Shown here one piece after another: positions 42,593-51,346 of a DNA stretch of 56,420 bases. The notes beneath the pieces are model-generated. The model saw only the letters and a list, made by a program, of their open reading frames with translations, was not told the origin of the DNA and did not search any database. How positions within the stretch are numbered: the first letter of the stretch is position 1; each line of letters starts with the position of its first letter. This DNA is from an uncultured Candidatus Actinomarina sp. (GTDB taxonomy: Bacteria; Actinomycetota; Acidimicrobiia; Actinomarinales; Actinomarinaceae): NCBI GenBank assembly GCA_902593475.1, contig CACJIM010000008.1:1-56420 (forward strand). The letters run 5' to 3'. A program made the translations under genes and the position numbers.

Positions 42593-43663
42593 ATGGATTA
42601 TTCACCTGGTTTAAGAGGAGTCATTGCAGGAGAAACAGCAATCTCTACAGTTGGTAAAGAAGGCACTTCCCTTAGATATAGAGGTTATGACGCAACTGAG
42701 CTTACATCTAATAATACTTACGAAGAAGTTGCATCTCTGATCCTTACTGATTCTATAGAAGATAAAAATTTCAAGAAAAGTTTCTCAAAATATTATTTAG
42801 AAACTACAAAAGATACTAAATTAAATGAATTACTTGGAGAGATTAAAGAAAAACTTCACCCAATGGATGTTGTCAGGACAATAGTTTCATATAAGGGTGA
42901 ATTGACAACTCTTAGAAAAAAAAGTTTAGATAATGAAGATAAAACTGAGTTATCAGCAAGAATCACAGCAATAGTTTGCTACATCATTGCTTCTTACCAC
43001 CAAGAAGTGTGTGATGAGTTAGATAAGCAGTACTTGGTGGCAAGCTCTCTTTTACCTAATGAAACATCAAAAGAAAAATTAGAAGCTTTAGATGATATGT
43101 TAATTTTATATGCCGAACACGGGTTTAATGCTTCAACCTTTGCAACACGGGTTACAGCATCTACAAGAGCAGATTTAACTGGTGCTATAGTCTCAGGAAT
43201 AGCAACACTTAAAGGAGAACTTCACGGTGGAGCTAACGAAAGAGCAGTAGAGCTTATTAATTCCTTCGAAACTGTTGATGATGCAGAAAAAGGAATCAAA
43301 GTACTATTAGAACAAAAAACAAAAATTATGGGCTTTGGTCATGGTGTTTATAAAATACAAGACCCAAGAAGTCCAATTGTCAAAAATTGGGTATCAACAT
43401 TAGTCAATAATGATGAATCTAAAAATAGATTTGAAATAGCCCAAAAAATTGACCAAATTATGGATGAAGAAAAAAATCTTTTTCCAAATGTAGATTTTTA
43501 TGGAGGTCTACTTTTAGCTGAACTTGGTTTTGAAGTTGATTTGTTTACTCCAATTTTTGTTGCCGGACGTTCAGTTGGTTGGGCATCACATTATTTTGAA
43601 CAAAGAGAACAAGATATTTTGATTAGACCCGCAGCCAAATATACCGGACCTTCTGAAAGATAA
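42593..43663 (+). CDS. Citrate synthase / 2-methylcitrate synthase
   Basis: 356 residues, the short type II-like form. GLRGVIAGETAISTVGKEGTSLRYRGYD is the N-terminal signature (given here in part as GLRGVIAGET), LHGGANERAVE contains one catalytic histidine, FGHGVYKIQDPRSP the other, and GRSVGWASHYFEQR the C-terminal arginine. It condenses acetyl-CoA or propionyl-CoA with oxaloacetate. The next gene is an MmgE/PrpD-family dehydratase, which raises the possibility that this is PrpC of the 2-methylcitrate cycle; with no other citrate synthase in view it could also be the TCA cycle enzyme or serve both. Confidence 0.93.
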   Translation: MDYSPGLRGVIAGETAISTVGKEGTSLRYRGYDATELTSNNTYEEVASLILTDSIEDKNFKKSFSKYYLETTKDTKLNELLGEIKEKLHPMDVVRTIVSYKGELTTLRKKSLDNEDKTELSARITAIVCYIIASYHQEVCDELDKQYLVASSLLPNETSKEKLEALDDMLILYAEHGFNASTFATRVTASTRADLTGAIVSGIATLKGELHGGANERAVELINSFETVDDAEKGIKVLLEQKTKIMGFGHGVYKIQDPRSPIVKNWVSTLVNNDESKNRFEIAQKIDQIMDEEKNLFPNVDFYGGLLLAELGFEVDLFTPIFVAGRSVGWASHYFEQREQDILIRPAAKYTGPSER

Positions 43664-43666
43664 TTT

Positions 43667-45052
43667 TTGAATTCTAACAATTTAGATGTATTAATTACTA
43701 ATTACATTTCTAGTGATATTGTTGAAGATGACAATCATTTCTATTCGTCTAAATTAGCAATATTAGATACTATAGGATGCATAATCGAAGCAAGTAATCA
43801 TGATAACGTTCTTCAATTTGCATCAAAAAATAATTTAAGTCTGAATTTTAAAAATCCATTTAAAAATTTATCTGTTAACGAAAGCTATGAAAACATATCA
43901 TGGTACATAACAGTTTTAACAAGATGGTTTGATTATAACGACACTTTTTTGGCTAAAGAGTGGGCACATCCATCGGATAATTTTGGTTCAATTTATAGTT
44001 ATTTTTATAAAAACAAAAATTATAAATTTTACGATTTTACAAATGCTCTAACTAAAGCATATGAGATACAAGGTTCTTTATGTTTAGGGACATCACTAAA
44101 CAAACTAGGTTATGATCATGTTTTCTATGTAAAACTTGCTTCGGGTTCTGTCTTCTCTTATTTTGTGAATAATGGTGATACCAATGCTATAAGAAGAACA
44201 GTCAACAATATACTTTTAGATGGACCAAGCCTCAGGGCATATAGACATTTTCCGAATGTTGGAAAAAGAAAAAGTTGGGCAGCTGCCGATGCCGCTAGAA
44301 GAGGTATCGAGCTTGCAATTATTAGCAACTACGAAGATGAAATTTATGAATCTGTTCAGAATGAAAATAAGTGGGGATTTGAGTCCAGTTTCTTGGATAA
44401 TTCAAAAATAGAGTTTGGAAAAGATCTTAATAATTGGGTTATACAAAATATATTGTTTAAAGTTTTATTTCCAGCTGAGTTTCATGGTCAGTCAGCAGTG
44501 GAAGCTGCAATTGAGCTCAGTGAGGAATTCAATAAAAATATAAATAAGTTTGAAAAAGTCAATATTTACACACATGAACCTGCAATGAGGATAATTTCAA
44601 ACAAAGAGGTTTTAAAAAATGCTTCAGACAGAGACCACAGTATGGAATATATGGTTGCTGCTGCACTTCTTTACGGGGAATTAAAATATGAAATGTATGA
44701 AGAGAGTTTTGAAGGATTTGAAAATATTAATAATTTAAGAAAAAAGATTTTTGTCTCTGAACAACCTCAATTCACAAAAGACTATTACGAATTCTCAAAG
44801 AGATATATATCTAACTCAATAGAAATTGTTTATAACGATAACTCAACTTCAGAAAAAATAACTATAGAAAATCCTATAGGCCATCCTTCAAGGAGAGAAG
44901 AAGCGATTCCCTTATTAAAAGATAAATTTGTCAGAAATGTGGAATCTTTATTTGACACAGAAAAAGCTTTAGAAGTCTGGGATAAAATTATAAATTTAGA
45001 AAAAGATGACGATTTAAATAAGTTTTTTAATATTCTTAATGAAGATGAATGA
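43667..45052 (+). CDS. MmgE/PrpD family protein (2-methylcitrate dehydratase-like)
   Basis: 461 residues, TTG start three bases after the synthase stop. RWFDYNDTFLAKEWAHPSDN is the conserved substrate-region signature of the MmgE/PrpD family, FHGQSAVEAA and DRDHSMEYMVAAALLYGEL are further landmarks, and PIGHPSRREE near the end is typical. The characterised members dehydrate 2-methylcitrate without an Fe-S cluster. Pairing with a citrate synthase family gene supports propionate breakdown; no methylisocitrate lyase (prpB) is within the window. It overlaps the next gene by fourteen bases. Confidence 0.88.
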   Translation: MNSNNLDVLITNYISSDIVEDDNHFYSSKLAILDTIGCIIEASNHDNVLQFASKNNLSLNFKNPFKNLSVNESYENISWYITVLTRWFDYNDTFLAKEWAHPSDNFGSIYSYFYKNKNYKFYDFTNALTKAYEIQGSLCLGTSLNKLGYDHVFYVKLASGSVFSYFVNNGDTNAIRRTVNNILLDGPSLRAYRHFPNVGKRKSWAAADAARRGIELAIISNYEDEIYESVQNENKWGFESSFLDNSKIEFGKDLNNWVIQNILFKVLFPAEFHGQSAVEAAIELSEEFNKNINKFEKVNIYTHEPAMRIISNKEVLKNASDRDHSMEYMVAAALLYGELKYEMYEESFEGFENINNLRKKIFVSEQPQFTKDYYEFSKRYISNSIEIVYNDNSTSEKITIENPIGHPSRREEAIPLLKDKFVRNVESLFDTEKALEVWDKIINLEKDDDLNKFFNILNEDE

Positions 45053-45917
45053 AATTTATTTATTAGTTGGAGGAGAGGCAACAAGACTTCAACCACTTTC
45101 TTCTGGCATACCAAAAGCTTTGCTTACAATTAGAGGAGAAAGAATAATTGATAAAATTATTAAACAATTTTCAAATTTAGAAAATTTTAATTTTAATTTA
45201 ATTTGCTCAATCAAACATGAAGAACATTGGATAAGTTACAAAACTAACCACAATAACAATATAAATCTTCATTTTGAAAAATCTAAGCTAGACACTGCCG
45301 GATATATCATTGAAAATTTGGATTCAATGCCGGATCGATTTTATTGTATGAATGGTGATTTATTATTAAATGTTGATTTACCCAATTTTATTAATGCATC
45401 TAGTCAATGCTCTAATTCTCTAATTGGATCATTTGAAGTGGAAGACCCAACAAGATATGGAGTTTTAGAAATAGACCAAGACAGTAAAGTAACCCAATTT
45501 ATAGAAAAACCAAAAGACAAAAGCTATGGAAATAAAATAAGCCTGGGTTTGTATCATTTATACAAGAAAGATATATTATCAATAAATAAAAATCTTGAAA
45601 TTCCTTGTTCTTTTGAAAGACAGGTATTTCCAGCACTATCTAAAACCGGTTTATTAAGTACATACACGGTCAAGGGAGATATGTTGGATGTTGGAACACT
45701 AGAATCATACATTTCTGCACATATTGTTGAAGGTGAAGAAAATTGGGTCTCCCCAAATAATGTACAAGTTAGCGAAAGTGCAATAGTAAAAAACAGTGTT
45801 ATTTTGGATAACTGTATTATCGAAGATAATGTAACTATTTCTGATTCAATAATAAGTAGTGATTCAACTATTACCACTGGCACTATTATTAACAAAGAAA
45901 TTATAAGGAAAGATTAA
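45039..45917 (+). CDS. Sugar-1-phosphate nucleotidyltransferase (mannose-1-phosphate guanylyltransferase-like)
   Basis: 292 residues. LVGGEATRLQPLSSGIPKALL is the nucleotide-binding signature (residues about 8-28; here GGEATRLQP with PKALL), MNGDLLLNVD holds the metal aspartate, and IEKPKDKSYG is the sugar-binding lysine region. The last 60 residues show VSESAIVKNSVI and IIEDNVTISDSII, a left-handed beta-helix as in GMPP and GlmU-like enzymes. It probably makes GDP-mannose or a dTDP/UDP-glucose donor. Context with phosphomannomutase at 52070 favours GDP-mannose, as does the ManB gene in the mycobacterial fbi locus. The start may be ATG 45039 or 45045. Confidence 0.85.
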   Translation: MKMNEIYLLVGGEATRLQPLSSGIPKALLTIRGERIIDKIIKQFSNLENFNFNLICSIKHEEHWISYKTNHNNNINLHFEKSKLDTAGYIIENLDSMPDRFYCMNGDLLLNVDLPNFINASSQCSNSLIGSFEVEDPTRYGVLEIDQDSKVTQFIEKPKDKSYGNKISLGLYHLYKKDILSINKNLEIPCSFERQVFPALSKTGLLSTYTVKGDMLDVGTLESYISAHIVEGEENWVSPNNVQVSESAIVKNSVILDNCIIEDNVTISDSIISSDSTITTGTIINKEIIRKD

Positions 45918-45920
45918 AAA

Positions 45921-46844
45921 ATGAAAATATTAGTAACCGGAGGAGCTGGCTTTATAGGTTCTCATCTCGTTGAAGAGCTTCTTAGTAATGAAAATGAGAT
46001 TTTAATCTTTGATAATTGTCTAACTGGTAAAAAAGAGAATTTAGAAATGACAGGTAATTTTAAATTCATAATTGATGATTTCGGTTCTGAAAACTCTTTA
46101 GAAGAAATTGAAAAATTTGATCCAGATGTATGCTTCCATTTAGCTGCACAGTCTTCAGTTGTTGTATCAGTTGAAAACCCAGCACTTGATTTTGAACACA
46201 ATATTTTACAGCCAATAAAACTTATTCAAGTACTTTTAAAATCTAACTGTAAAAAATTAGTGTTTACTTCATCTGGAGGAACAATCTTTGGTGAACCTTC
46301 TGTAATTCCTACTGCTGAAGAAGATTATGCAGATGAGCCAGAGTCTCCGTATGGAGTTGCAAAAAAAAGATTAAATGAATTAATAAAGATAATGACAAAT
46401 AATTCAAATTTAAAATACTCAATTTTAAATTTATCTAATGTTTATGGACCAAGGCAGGACCCCCATGGTGAGGCAGGAGTAGTGTCAATATTTGCAAACA
46501 AATATTTAAATAATGAGGAACCGATTATCTATGGAGATGGTGAGCAGAGCAGAGATTATGTATATGTAAAAGATGTTGTCAGTGCATTAATAAAAGCATC
46601 AACAATTGATAAAAACCATTTTTTAAACATTGGAACTGGTGTAGAAACGTCAGTAAATAACCTTGCTAATTCAATGAAAAGACAGTTTAATTCTGAAATT
46701 AATCCTATTTATAAACCTGCAAGAGAAGGTGAATTAAATAGAAGTGTATTGAATAATACAAAAGCAAAAAAAGAATTAGATTGGAAACCAGAATACAACT
46801 TAGATGAAGGTATGAAACAAGTCTTTAACTGGTTGAAAGCTTAA
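45921..46844 (+). CDS. NAD-dependent nucleotide-sugar epimerase/dehydratase
   Basis: 307 residues, extended SDR family. VTGGAGFIGSHLVEELL is the NAD-binding motif, FTSSGGTIFGE and the catalytic SPYGVAKKRL (Tyr-x3-Lys) follow, with YGDGEQSRDYVYVKDVV as the nucleotide-sugar-binding region. It resembles UDP-glucose 4-epimerase and related enzymes; exact specificity cannot be given. It lies three bases after the nucleotidyltransferase, so together they make and modify an activated sugar. Stop overlaps that of convergent cofE by four bases. Confidence 0.9.
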   Translation: MKILVTGGAGFIGSHLVEELLSNENEILIFDNCLTGKKENLEMTGNFKFIIDDFGSENSLEEIEKFDPDVCFHLAAQSSVVVSVENPALDFEHNILQPIKLIQVLLKSNCKKLVFTSSGGTIFGEPSVIPTAEEDYADEPESPYGVAKKRLNELIKIMTNNSNLKYSILNLSNVYGPRQDPHGEAGVVSIFANKYLNNEEPIIYGDGEQSRDYVYVKDVVSALIKASTIDKNHFLNIGTGVETSVNNLANSMKRQFNSEINPIYKPAREGELNRSVLNNTKAKKELDWKPEYNLDEGMKQVFNWLKA

Positions 46845-47539
46845 AGAAAAAAGTCTTCATTATCTTCTCTTATCAATTCATTTGCATTTAGCTTAGAACT
46901 TTTAAAGTCAACACCTCTGATTATTGCTATTGGAATATCAATAGTTTTCTTCATGACCAGCTCAGCAGCACTTGCTAACTCATCAATAACTGCTATTTCT
47001 GTAGCATTAAGTTCATTATCAAAACTATCTAATTTGCCAATATAACTATCTATAGGACTTATTCCCGATGAACCAATCGCAAAATTAACTTGACCTTTTC
47101 TCCACGCTCGACCAAACGTATCAGAAATAATTACCGCAATGGGTAAATTTGCTAATGATTCAAACCTTTTTCGAAATTTATCTGCTGATTTATTGGGGTC
47201 TTCAGGGAGCAGTAAAGCTGAATTTTTCTTTACATTTGATCTATCAATTCCAGCATTTGCACAAATAAATCCATGGCGTGTCTTTGCTATAACTAGATCT
47301 CCTCTTTTTCTTATAATTTTTTTTGATTCACTCTGCAACAACTCTTCAAAATCATAATTTGAGAGATCTCTTTCCATTCCTTCACTTTTTGACACAATTT
47401 TTTGAGTGACAATAAAAATGTCATTTTTTTCAATACCAATCTCACTTTTATTTAAAACATCGAATGTGATTTCAGCCAAATTATCACCAACTTTAATTTC
47501 TGGAATACCTTCTACAGGTATTATCCTTATCTCATTCAT
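46841..47539 (-). CDS. cofE: Coenzyme F420-0:L-glutamate ligase
   Basis: 232 residues, matching the single-domain archaeal CofE and the N-terminal half of actinobacterial FbiB. IVTQKIVSKSEG, RHGFICANAGIDRSNV, and IISDTFGRAWRKGQVNFAIG are the family signatures that bind GTP, metal and F420-0. It adds gamma-linked glutamates to F420-0. The C-terminal nitroreductase-like FMN domain of mycobacterial FbiB, which reduces dehydro-F420, is missing, so that reduction must be done by another protein or a different pathway is used. It overlaps cofD by eight bases. Confidence 0.94.
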   Translation of the reverse strand: MNEIRIIPVEGIPEIKVGDNLAEITFDVLNKSEIGIEKNDIFIVTQKIVSKSEGMERDLSNYDFEELLQSESKKIIRKRGDLVIAKTRHGFICANAGIDRSNVKKNSALLLPEDPNKSADKFRKRFESLANLPIAVIISDTFGRAWRKGQVNFAIGSSGISPIDSYIGKLDSFDNELNATEIAVIDELASAAELVMKKTIDIPIAIIRGVDFKSSKLNANELIREDNEDFFL

Positions 47540-48428
47540 TTTGCAATATCCTATTAGCTAGATTTTTTGAGTCATTTTCATTTCTAAAAATAATTTGGTC
47601 TTCAAAGACGTTTGAAGAGTTGTCAGAATCTCCATGATGAACATAAAATTTATTAACTCGATTTCTATAATATTTTTTTAATCCCTGAATATCTGGCTCG
47701 TATCCCATATCAATAAAATTTTGAACGGAAGGACCTTTAAGAGCTTTTTTACCTACAAACGGACTAATAGCAATAACATTATTATGATCTTGTATCGATT
47801 GATTAATCCTACCTATGGAAAGGATAGGACCGATAGACAGGATTGGATTTGAGGGACCAACAATTAAAACATCACTTTGATTTATTAAGTCTATAACCTG
47901 ATTTGAGGACCTTGCTTTTCTTGACCCTTCATAGACAACTTTACTTAATCTTGGTTTTGCTTTTTTTTCAACAAAATAATTTTGAAAATTTAGCTTATCA
48001 CCATTTTTTGTAATAAGTTTTGTACTTACTTTATCATCAGACATCGGAAGAATTTTACATTTGATATTAAATTTGTTTTTTATTACCTCTGTAATTTCAG
48101 TAAGTTGTAAACCATCGTTTAACATTTGGTTTCTAAACAAATTAAGTGCCAGGTCTTTGTCGCCTATCATAAAATTCAAGTTATAAAACTTTTTTAATTC
48201 GTCATTTACTGTGAATTTATCATTCAGGATACCCCAACCAAGTTTCCCTTCTATGTTTGCTAAACCATAAATTACAGAATCAATGTCAGGCGAAAGAGCT
48301 ACTCCATGTATGTATTCATCATCACCAGTATTAACGATGATTGATAAGTCAAGATTTCTTAATTTGCTTAACCCCTTCGCAAATTTAGCACCACCAACGC
48401 CTCCACTTAAATAAACAACTTTTTTCAT
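47532..48428 (-). CDS. cofD: 2-phospho-L-lactate (or phosphoenolpyruvate) transferase, CofD/FbiA
   Basis: 298 residues. YLSGGVGGAKFAKGL at the N-terminus, NTGDDEYIHGVALSPDIDS, GDKDLALNLFRNQML and IVGPSNPILSIGPIL are CofD hallmarks for binding Fo and the guanosine-phosphate donor. It joins the lactyl- or enolpyruvyl-phospho group to Fo, giving F420-0 or dehydro-F420-0. Forms the F420 operon with cofE. In mycobacteria the donor is derived from phosphoenolpyruvate; which is used here is unknown. AAGG ten bases before the ATG may be its ribosome site. Confidence 0.95.
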   Translation of the reverse strand: MKKVVYLSGGVGGAKFAKGLSKLRNLDLSIIVNTGDDEYIHGVALSPDIDSVIYGLANIEGKLGWGILNDKFTVNDELKKFYNLNFMIGDKDLALNLFRNQMLNDGLQLTEITEVIKNKFNIKCKILPMSDDKVSTKLITKNGDKLNFQNYFVEKKAKPRLSKVVYEGSRKARSSNQVIDLINQSDVLIVGPSNPILSIGPILSIGRINQSIQDHNNVIAISPFVGKKALKGPSVQNFIDMGYEPDIQGLKKYYRNRVNKFYVHHGDSDNSSNVFEDQIIFRNENDSKNLANRILQNE

Positions 48429-48460
48429 GTATAAGAACCTTAAATATTTGACCTTTCAAC

Positions 48461-48466
48461 TAACAT
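48461..48466 (+). promoter_or_regulatory. -10 hexamer TAACAT, leaderless start of the cysteine-rich small protein
   Basis: TAACAT, seven bases (TTTAGTA), then ATG at 48474. Confidence 0.5.
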
Positions 48467-48473
48467 TTTAGTA

Positions 48474-48722
48474 ATGATAGACAAAGATATTCTAGATGGA
48501 TTATCAGAACTTGATGAAGCAGATTTAAAGAGAATAAAATTATTGGTGGACAATAAGTTAAAAATTGAATCTGATGTAAAAGTTTCTTATAGAACAAAAT
48601 CAATAAAGTGTGGAAAAGAGTCATGCAATTCCTGTCCACATGGTCCATATTGGTATGCAGAATGGACTGAGGCAGGAAAAAGAAAAACCAAATATTTAGG
48701 TAAAAATTTAACCGATGCTTAA
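48474..48722 (+). CDS. Small cysteine-motif protein (DUF6788-like)
   Basis: 82 residues. An N-terminal acidic helix of about 45 residues is followed by SIKCGKESCNSCPHGPYWYA and GKRKTKYLGK. The Cx4CxxCxH pattern looks like a small metal-binding site, and the 'CGKxxCxxC..GPYWY..W...GK....YLGK' arrangement recalls the DUF6788 family, a short domain often seen near recombination or phage genes. Here it leads an envelope gene cluster: it overlaps the GT-C-like membrane protein by eight bases. Function is unknown; a nucleic-acid-binding or regulatory role is a guess. Confidence 0.75.
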   Translation: MIDKDILDGLSELDEADLKRIKLLVDNKLKIESDVKVSYRTKSIKCGKESCNSCPHGPYWYAEWTEAGKRKTKYLGKNLTDA

Positions 48723-50889
48723 AAATAATCTTTTTATAAAAGTTGCCCTAGGTTCTTTGTTGTTAGTATTTTTGCGAATTGAACTAGTTTTTTCTGATTT
48801 GCTTCCAACTGGTGGGGATATGGGTGCACATATTGTACCGACTAAGTTTTTTGTTACTGAGCTATTTAATAATTTTAAATTAAGTGGATGGTCACAGGAC
48901 TGGTTTGCCGGCTATCCGGTTTACTACTTTTATTTTCCACTTCCTCCGATCATTACAAGTTTGTTAAGTTTTTTATTTCCATTTTCTATTTCTTTTAAAT
49001 CCATGGTTCTGATTTCACAAGTTTTACTAGTAATTTCTATTGAAATGCTGATGCGAAAGAATTCAAAACAATTTTCTTTTTACGGATTTGGGGTTGGATT
49101 ACTTTATTTGCTTACTGAGTCTTTCACAATCTTTGGAGGAAATTTAGCTTCATCACTTGCAGGCCAGTATTCATTTACTTACTCCATTGCTTTTGCAAAT
49201 TTATCAATATTTTATTTGTGTAAGTCAAACCATAGATATTCCACGGAAATTGCTTCTTTACTTTTTGGCCTATCGGTGCTTTCCCATCTAATCCCTTTCA
49301 TGATTTATTTGCCAATATTTGCTTATTATTTCTTGAAAAGTGATGCAAAAATTAATGTAAAAATTTCAGCCTTTTTATTTTTCTTGTTTATCGCCATGAG
49401 ATTTTCAATTTCATTATTTTTAAATTTAGAATTTACTACAAACATGACATATACTCCTTACACCCAGCTTTCAGATTTAGTAAAATCTGATATACTCCCA
49501 TTTGCTCTAGGTGCAATTATTTATGTAATTTCAAGTGGTGGCAGAACCACTTTAAAGGCAGTCGCTGGATTTGAATTATATTTGGTTGCAATCGCAATAT
49601 TTTTATTTTTTTATGGACCCGAAAGTGCTCTTTGGAATGGCAGGATTGTTCCATTTTTTAATTTAGGTATCATATTTTTGTTTTTTAATTTATTACATTT
49701 TGATATTAAGAATTTAACAAAAAAAATACAGGGTAAATATCCTTTCATTATATTTATTTTGTTTATCAATTCTTACTTAATGTATTTGTATTATTCCAAA
49801 TGGGAAAACACTTATTCAACAACAACAATAAGCATAATTTTAATTATTTTGTTTATGTTTTTAATTTCAATAAACTCTGAAAAATTTTTAATTTATACAA
49901 CCCTTGTGTCTCTAACTTTTGGAACTTTAAGCTACTTGCCACACTGGTTGAATTGGAATTTTAGTGGTTATGAAAGCAAAAATAACTGGTCAGACATTAC
50001 AACTCTTTATGAAGGTTTAGATACACTTGAGCCAGGTAGAATTATATGGGAACCAAATTCTGATTTAAATAAATATGGTACCCCTATGGTATTGATGACA
50101 ATCCCTATGTTTACAGATCACCAAAGTGTTGAAGGTTTATATTTTGATTCAAGTATAACTACTCCATATCATTTTTTAACGGTTTCTGGACTTGCTGAAA
50201 GACCTTCCAATCCAGTTGGTGGGTTAACTTATATCAACGGTGAATTCGATAAAGGTTTTAGATTAATGGAAGAACTGGGTGTAGATTATTTTATTGCATA
50301 CACATCCTCAATCAAAGATAAAGCTAATGAAAGTGAAAATTTTAACTTTTTATTCTCTAATGAAGTTTTCAATGTCTATTCAATAAACACCAAAAAAGTT
50401 GAGTTAGTTGAAGACAACTTACACATATTTGAAAGTCCAGGTTTTTTTGATCGACTTAAGAATGCAGTTTTAAGAGAAGGTAGTGAACAAAGCTTCTTTG
50501 AATCTGCATATAAGAGCTTTAAAGATGAACTAAATCATAAAATAATTGAAAACTATGATGAGAGCTTGGCTGTTCAAAGTGAGAGTAATGCTGATCTTTT
50601 AATAAGTAATTTAAATATTCAAAACGAATTGATTACTTTTAAAACAAATAAACCTAATCAACTACATTTAATTAAAGTTTCTTATTTTCCAAATTGGAAA
50701 ATTAAAAATGGCTATGGACCCTTTAGAATTTCACCATCATTTATGGCAGTTGTTCCAAAAGATGAATATGTGGAAATCAGATTTGAGTCAAGTAATGTTG
50801 AAAAAGCTCTAAATTTATTATCGATTTTGACTTTATTTGGTGCTTTGCTTATGACTTACAAGTATAAAAAAAGATCTAATAATGTTTAA
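48715..50889 (+). CDS. Large polytopic membrane protein, GT-C-like
   Basis: 724 residues. About a dozen membrane helices fill residues 8-430; a soluble extracytoplasmic domain of some 270 residues follows, and a last helix lies near the C-terminus, followed by a lysine-rich tail. The first outer loop has PTGGDMGAHI with an aspartate placed as in GT-C glycosyltransferases, followed by GWSQDWFAGYPVYYFYFPLP, a motif of actinobacterial membrane proteins annotated as '6-pyruvoyl-tetrahydropterin synthase-related'. A lipid-linked sugar transferase for an envelope glycan is likely but unproven. It overlaps gtrA by eight bases. Confidence 0.8.
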   Translation: MLKNNLFIKVALGSLLLVFLRIELVFSDLLPTGGDMGAHIVPTKFFVTELFNNFKLSGWSQDWFAGYPVYYFYFPLPPIITSLLSFLFPFSISFKSMVLISQVLLVISIEMLMRKNSKQFSFYGFGVGLLYLLTESFTIFGGNLASSLAGQYSFTYSIAFANLSIFYLCKSNHRYSTEIASLLFGLSVLSHLIPFMIYLPIFAYYFLKSDAKINVKISAFLFFLFIAMRFSISLFLNLEFTTNMTYTPYTQLSDLVKSDILPFALGAIIYVISSGGRTTLKAVAGFELYLVAIAIFLFFYGPESALWNGRIVPFFNLGIIFLFFNLLHFDIKNLTKKIQGKYPFIIFILFINSYLMYLYYSKWENTYSTTTISIILIILFMFLISINSEKFLIYTTLVSLTFGTLSYLPHWLNWNFSGYESKNNWSDITTLYEGLDTLEPGRIIWEPNSDLNKYGTPMVLMTIPMFTDHQSVEGLYFDSSITTPYHFLTVSGLAERPSNPVGGLTYINGEFDKGFRLMEELGVDYFIAYTSSIKDKANESENFNFLFSNEVFNVYSINTKKVELVEDNLHIFESPGFFDRLKNAVLREGSEQSFFESAYKSFKDELNHKIIENYDESLAVQSESNADLLISNLNIQNELITFKTNKPNQLHLIKVSYFPNWKIKNGYGPFRISPSFMAVVPKDEYVEIRFESSNVEKALNLLSILTLFGALLMTYKYKKRSNNV

Positions 50890-51346
50890 CAAGTTAAAAT
50901 CGCTTAAAATTTTTCAAAGTGACACTTCAATAATGCAGCTTGTTAGAACTTATATTGTTGGTGCCATAAATTTGTTGCTTGGTTTAACTTTGACATATTT
51001 ATTTCAATTTTTTGTACTTACTTTTATTGAATTTCCACTAAGAACTTATGTAACTAATGTACTTGGGTTTTTTATTGGTGTAGTTATTTCATACTATTTA
51101 TCCAGAAGAATAATTTTTAAATTTAGTTTTTTTGGAGGAAAGTTAAAAGAGTTTTTGAATTTTACTTACACTAACTTAATAAGTTTATTTGCTCCAAATC
51201 TTATTTGGTTCATAATTAATTTTATCAACGATACTTTACAGAAAGATGAACTCTGGTTTCTTGTAATTACAATTCTTATAAATGGAGCAATACTTCCAAT
51301 CAAATATTTGATTTATAAATTTTTTGTTTTTAAAGATTCTTTATAA
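50882..51346 (+). CDS. GtrA family membrane protein
   Basis: 154 residues with four membrane helices and the GtrA-type pattern: RTYIVGAINLLLGLTLTYLF, a conserved middle FFIGVVISYYLSRRIIF, and a C-terminal IKYLIYKFFVF. GtrA proteins are proposed flippases or partners in moving undecaprenyl-linked sugars. It lies between a GT-C-like protein and a GT2 gene, the classical gtrA/gtrB pairing for polyprenyl-phosphate glycosylation. Here the GT2 partner runs on the opposite strand and is frameshifted. Confidence 0.88.
   Translation: MFNKLKSLKIFQSDTSIMQLVRTYIVGAINLLLGLTLTYLFQFFVLTFIEFPLRTYVTNVLGFFIGVVISYYLSRRIIFKFSFFGGKLKEFLNFTYTNLISLFAPNLIWFIINFINDTLQKDELWFLVITILINGAILPIKYLIYKFFVFKDSL

Noticed and set aside
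47532-48428. Possible internal repeat in CofD (ILSIGPILSIG)
   Set aside because: This region is normally similar in CofD proteins (a SIGPIL loop), so it is not a new duplication.
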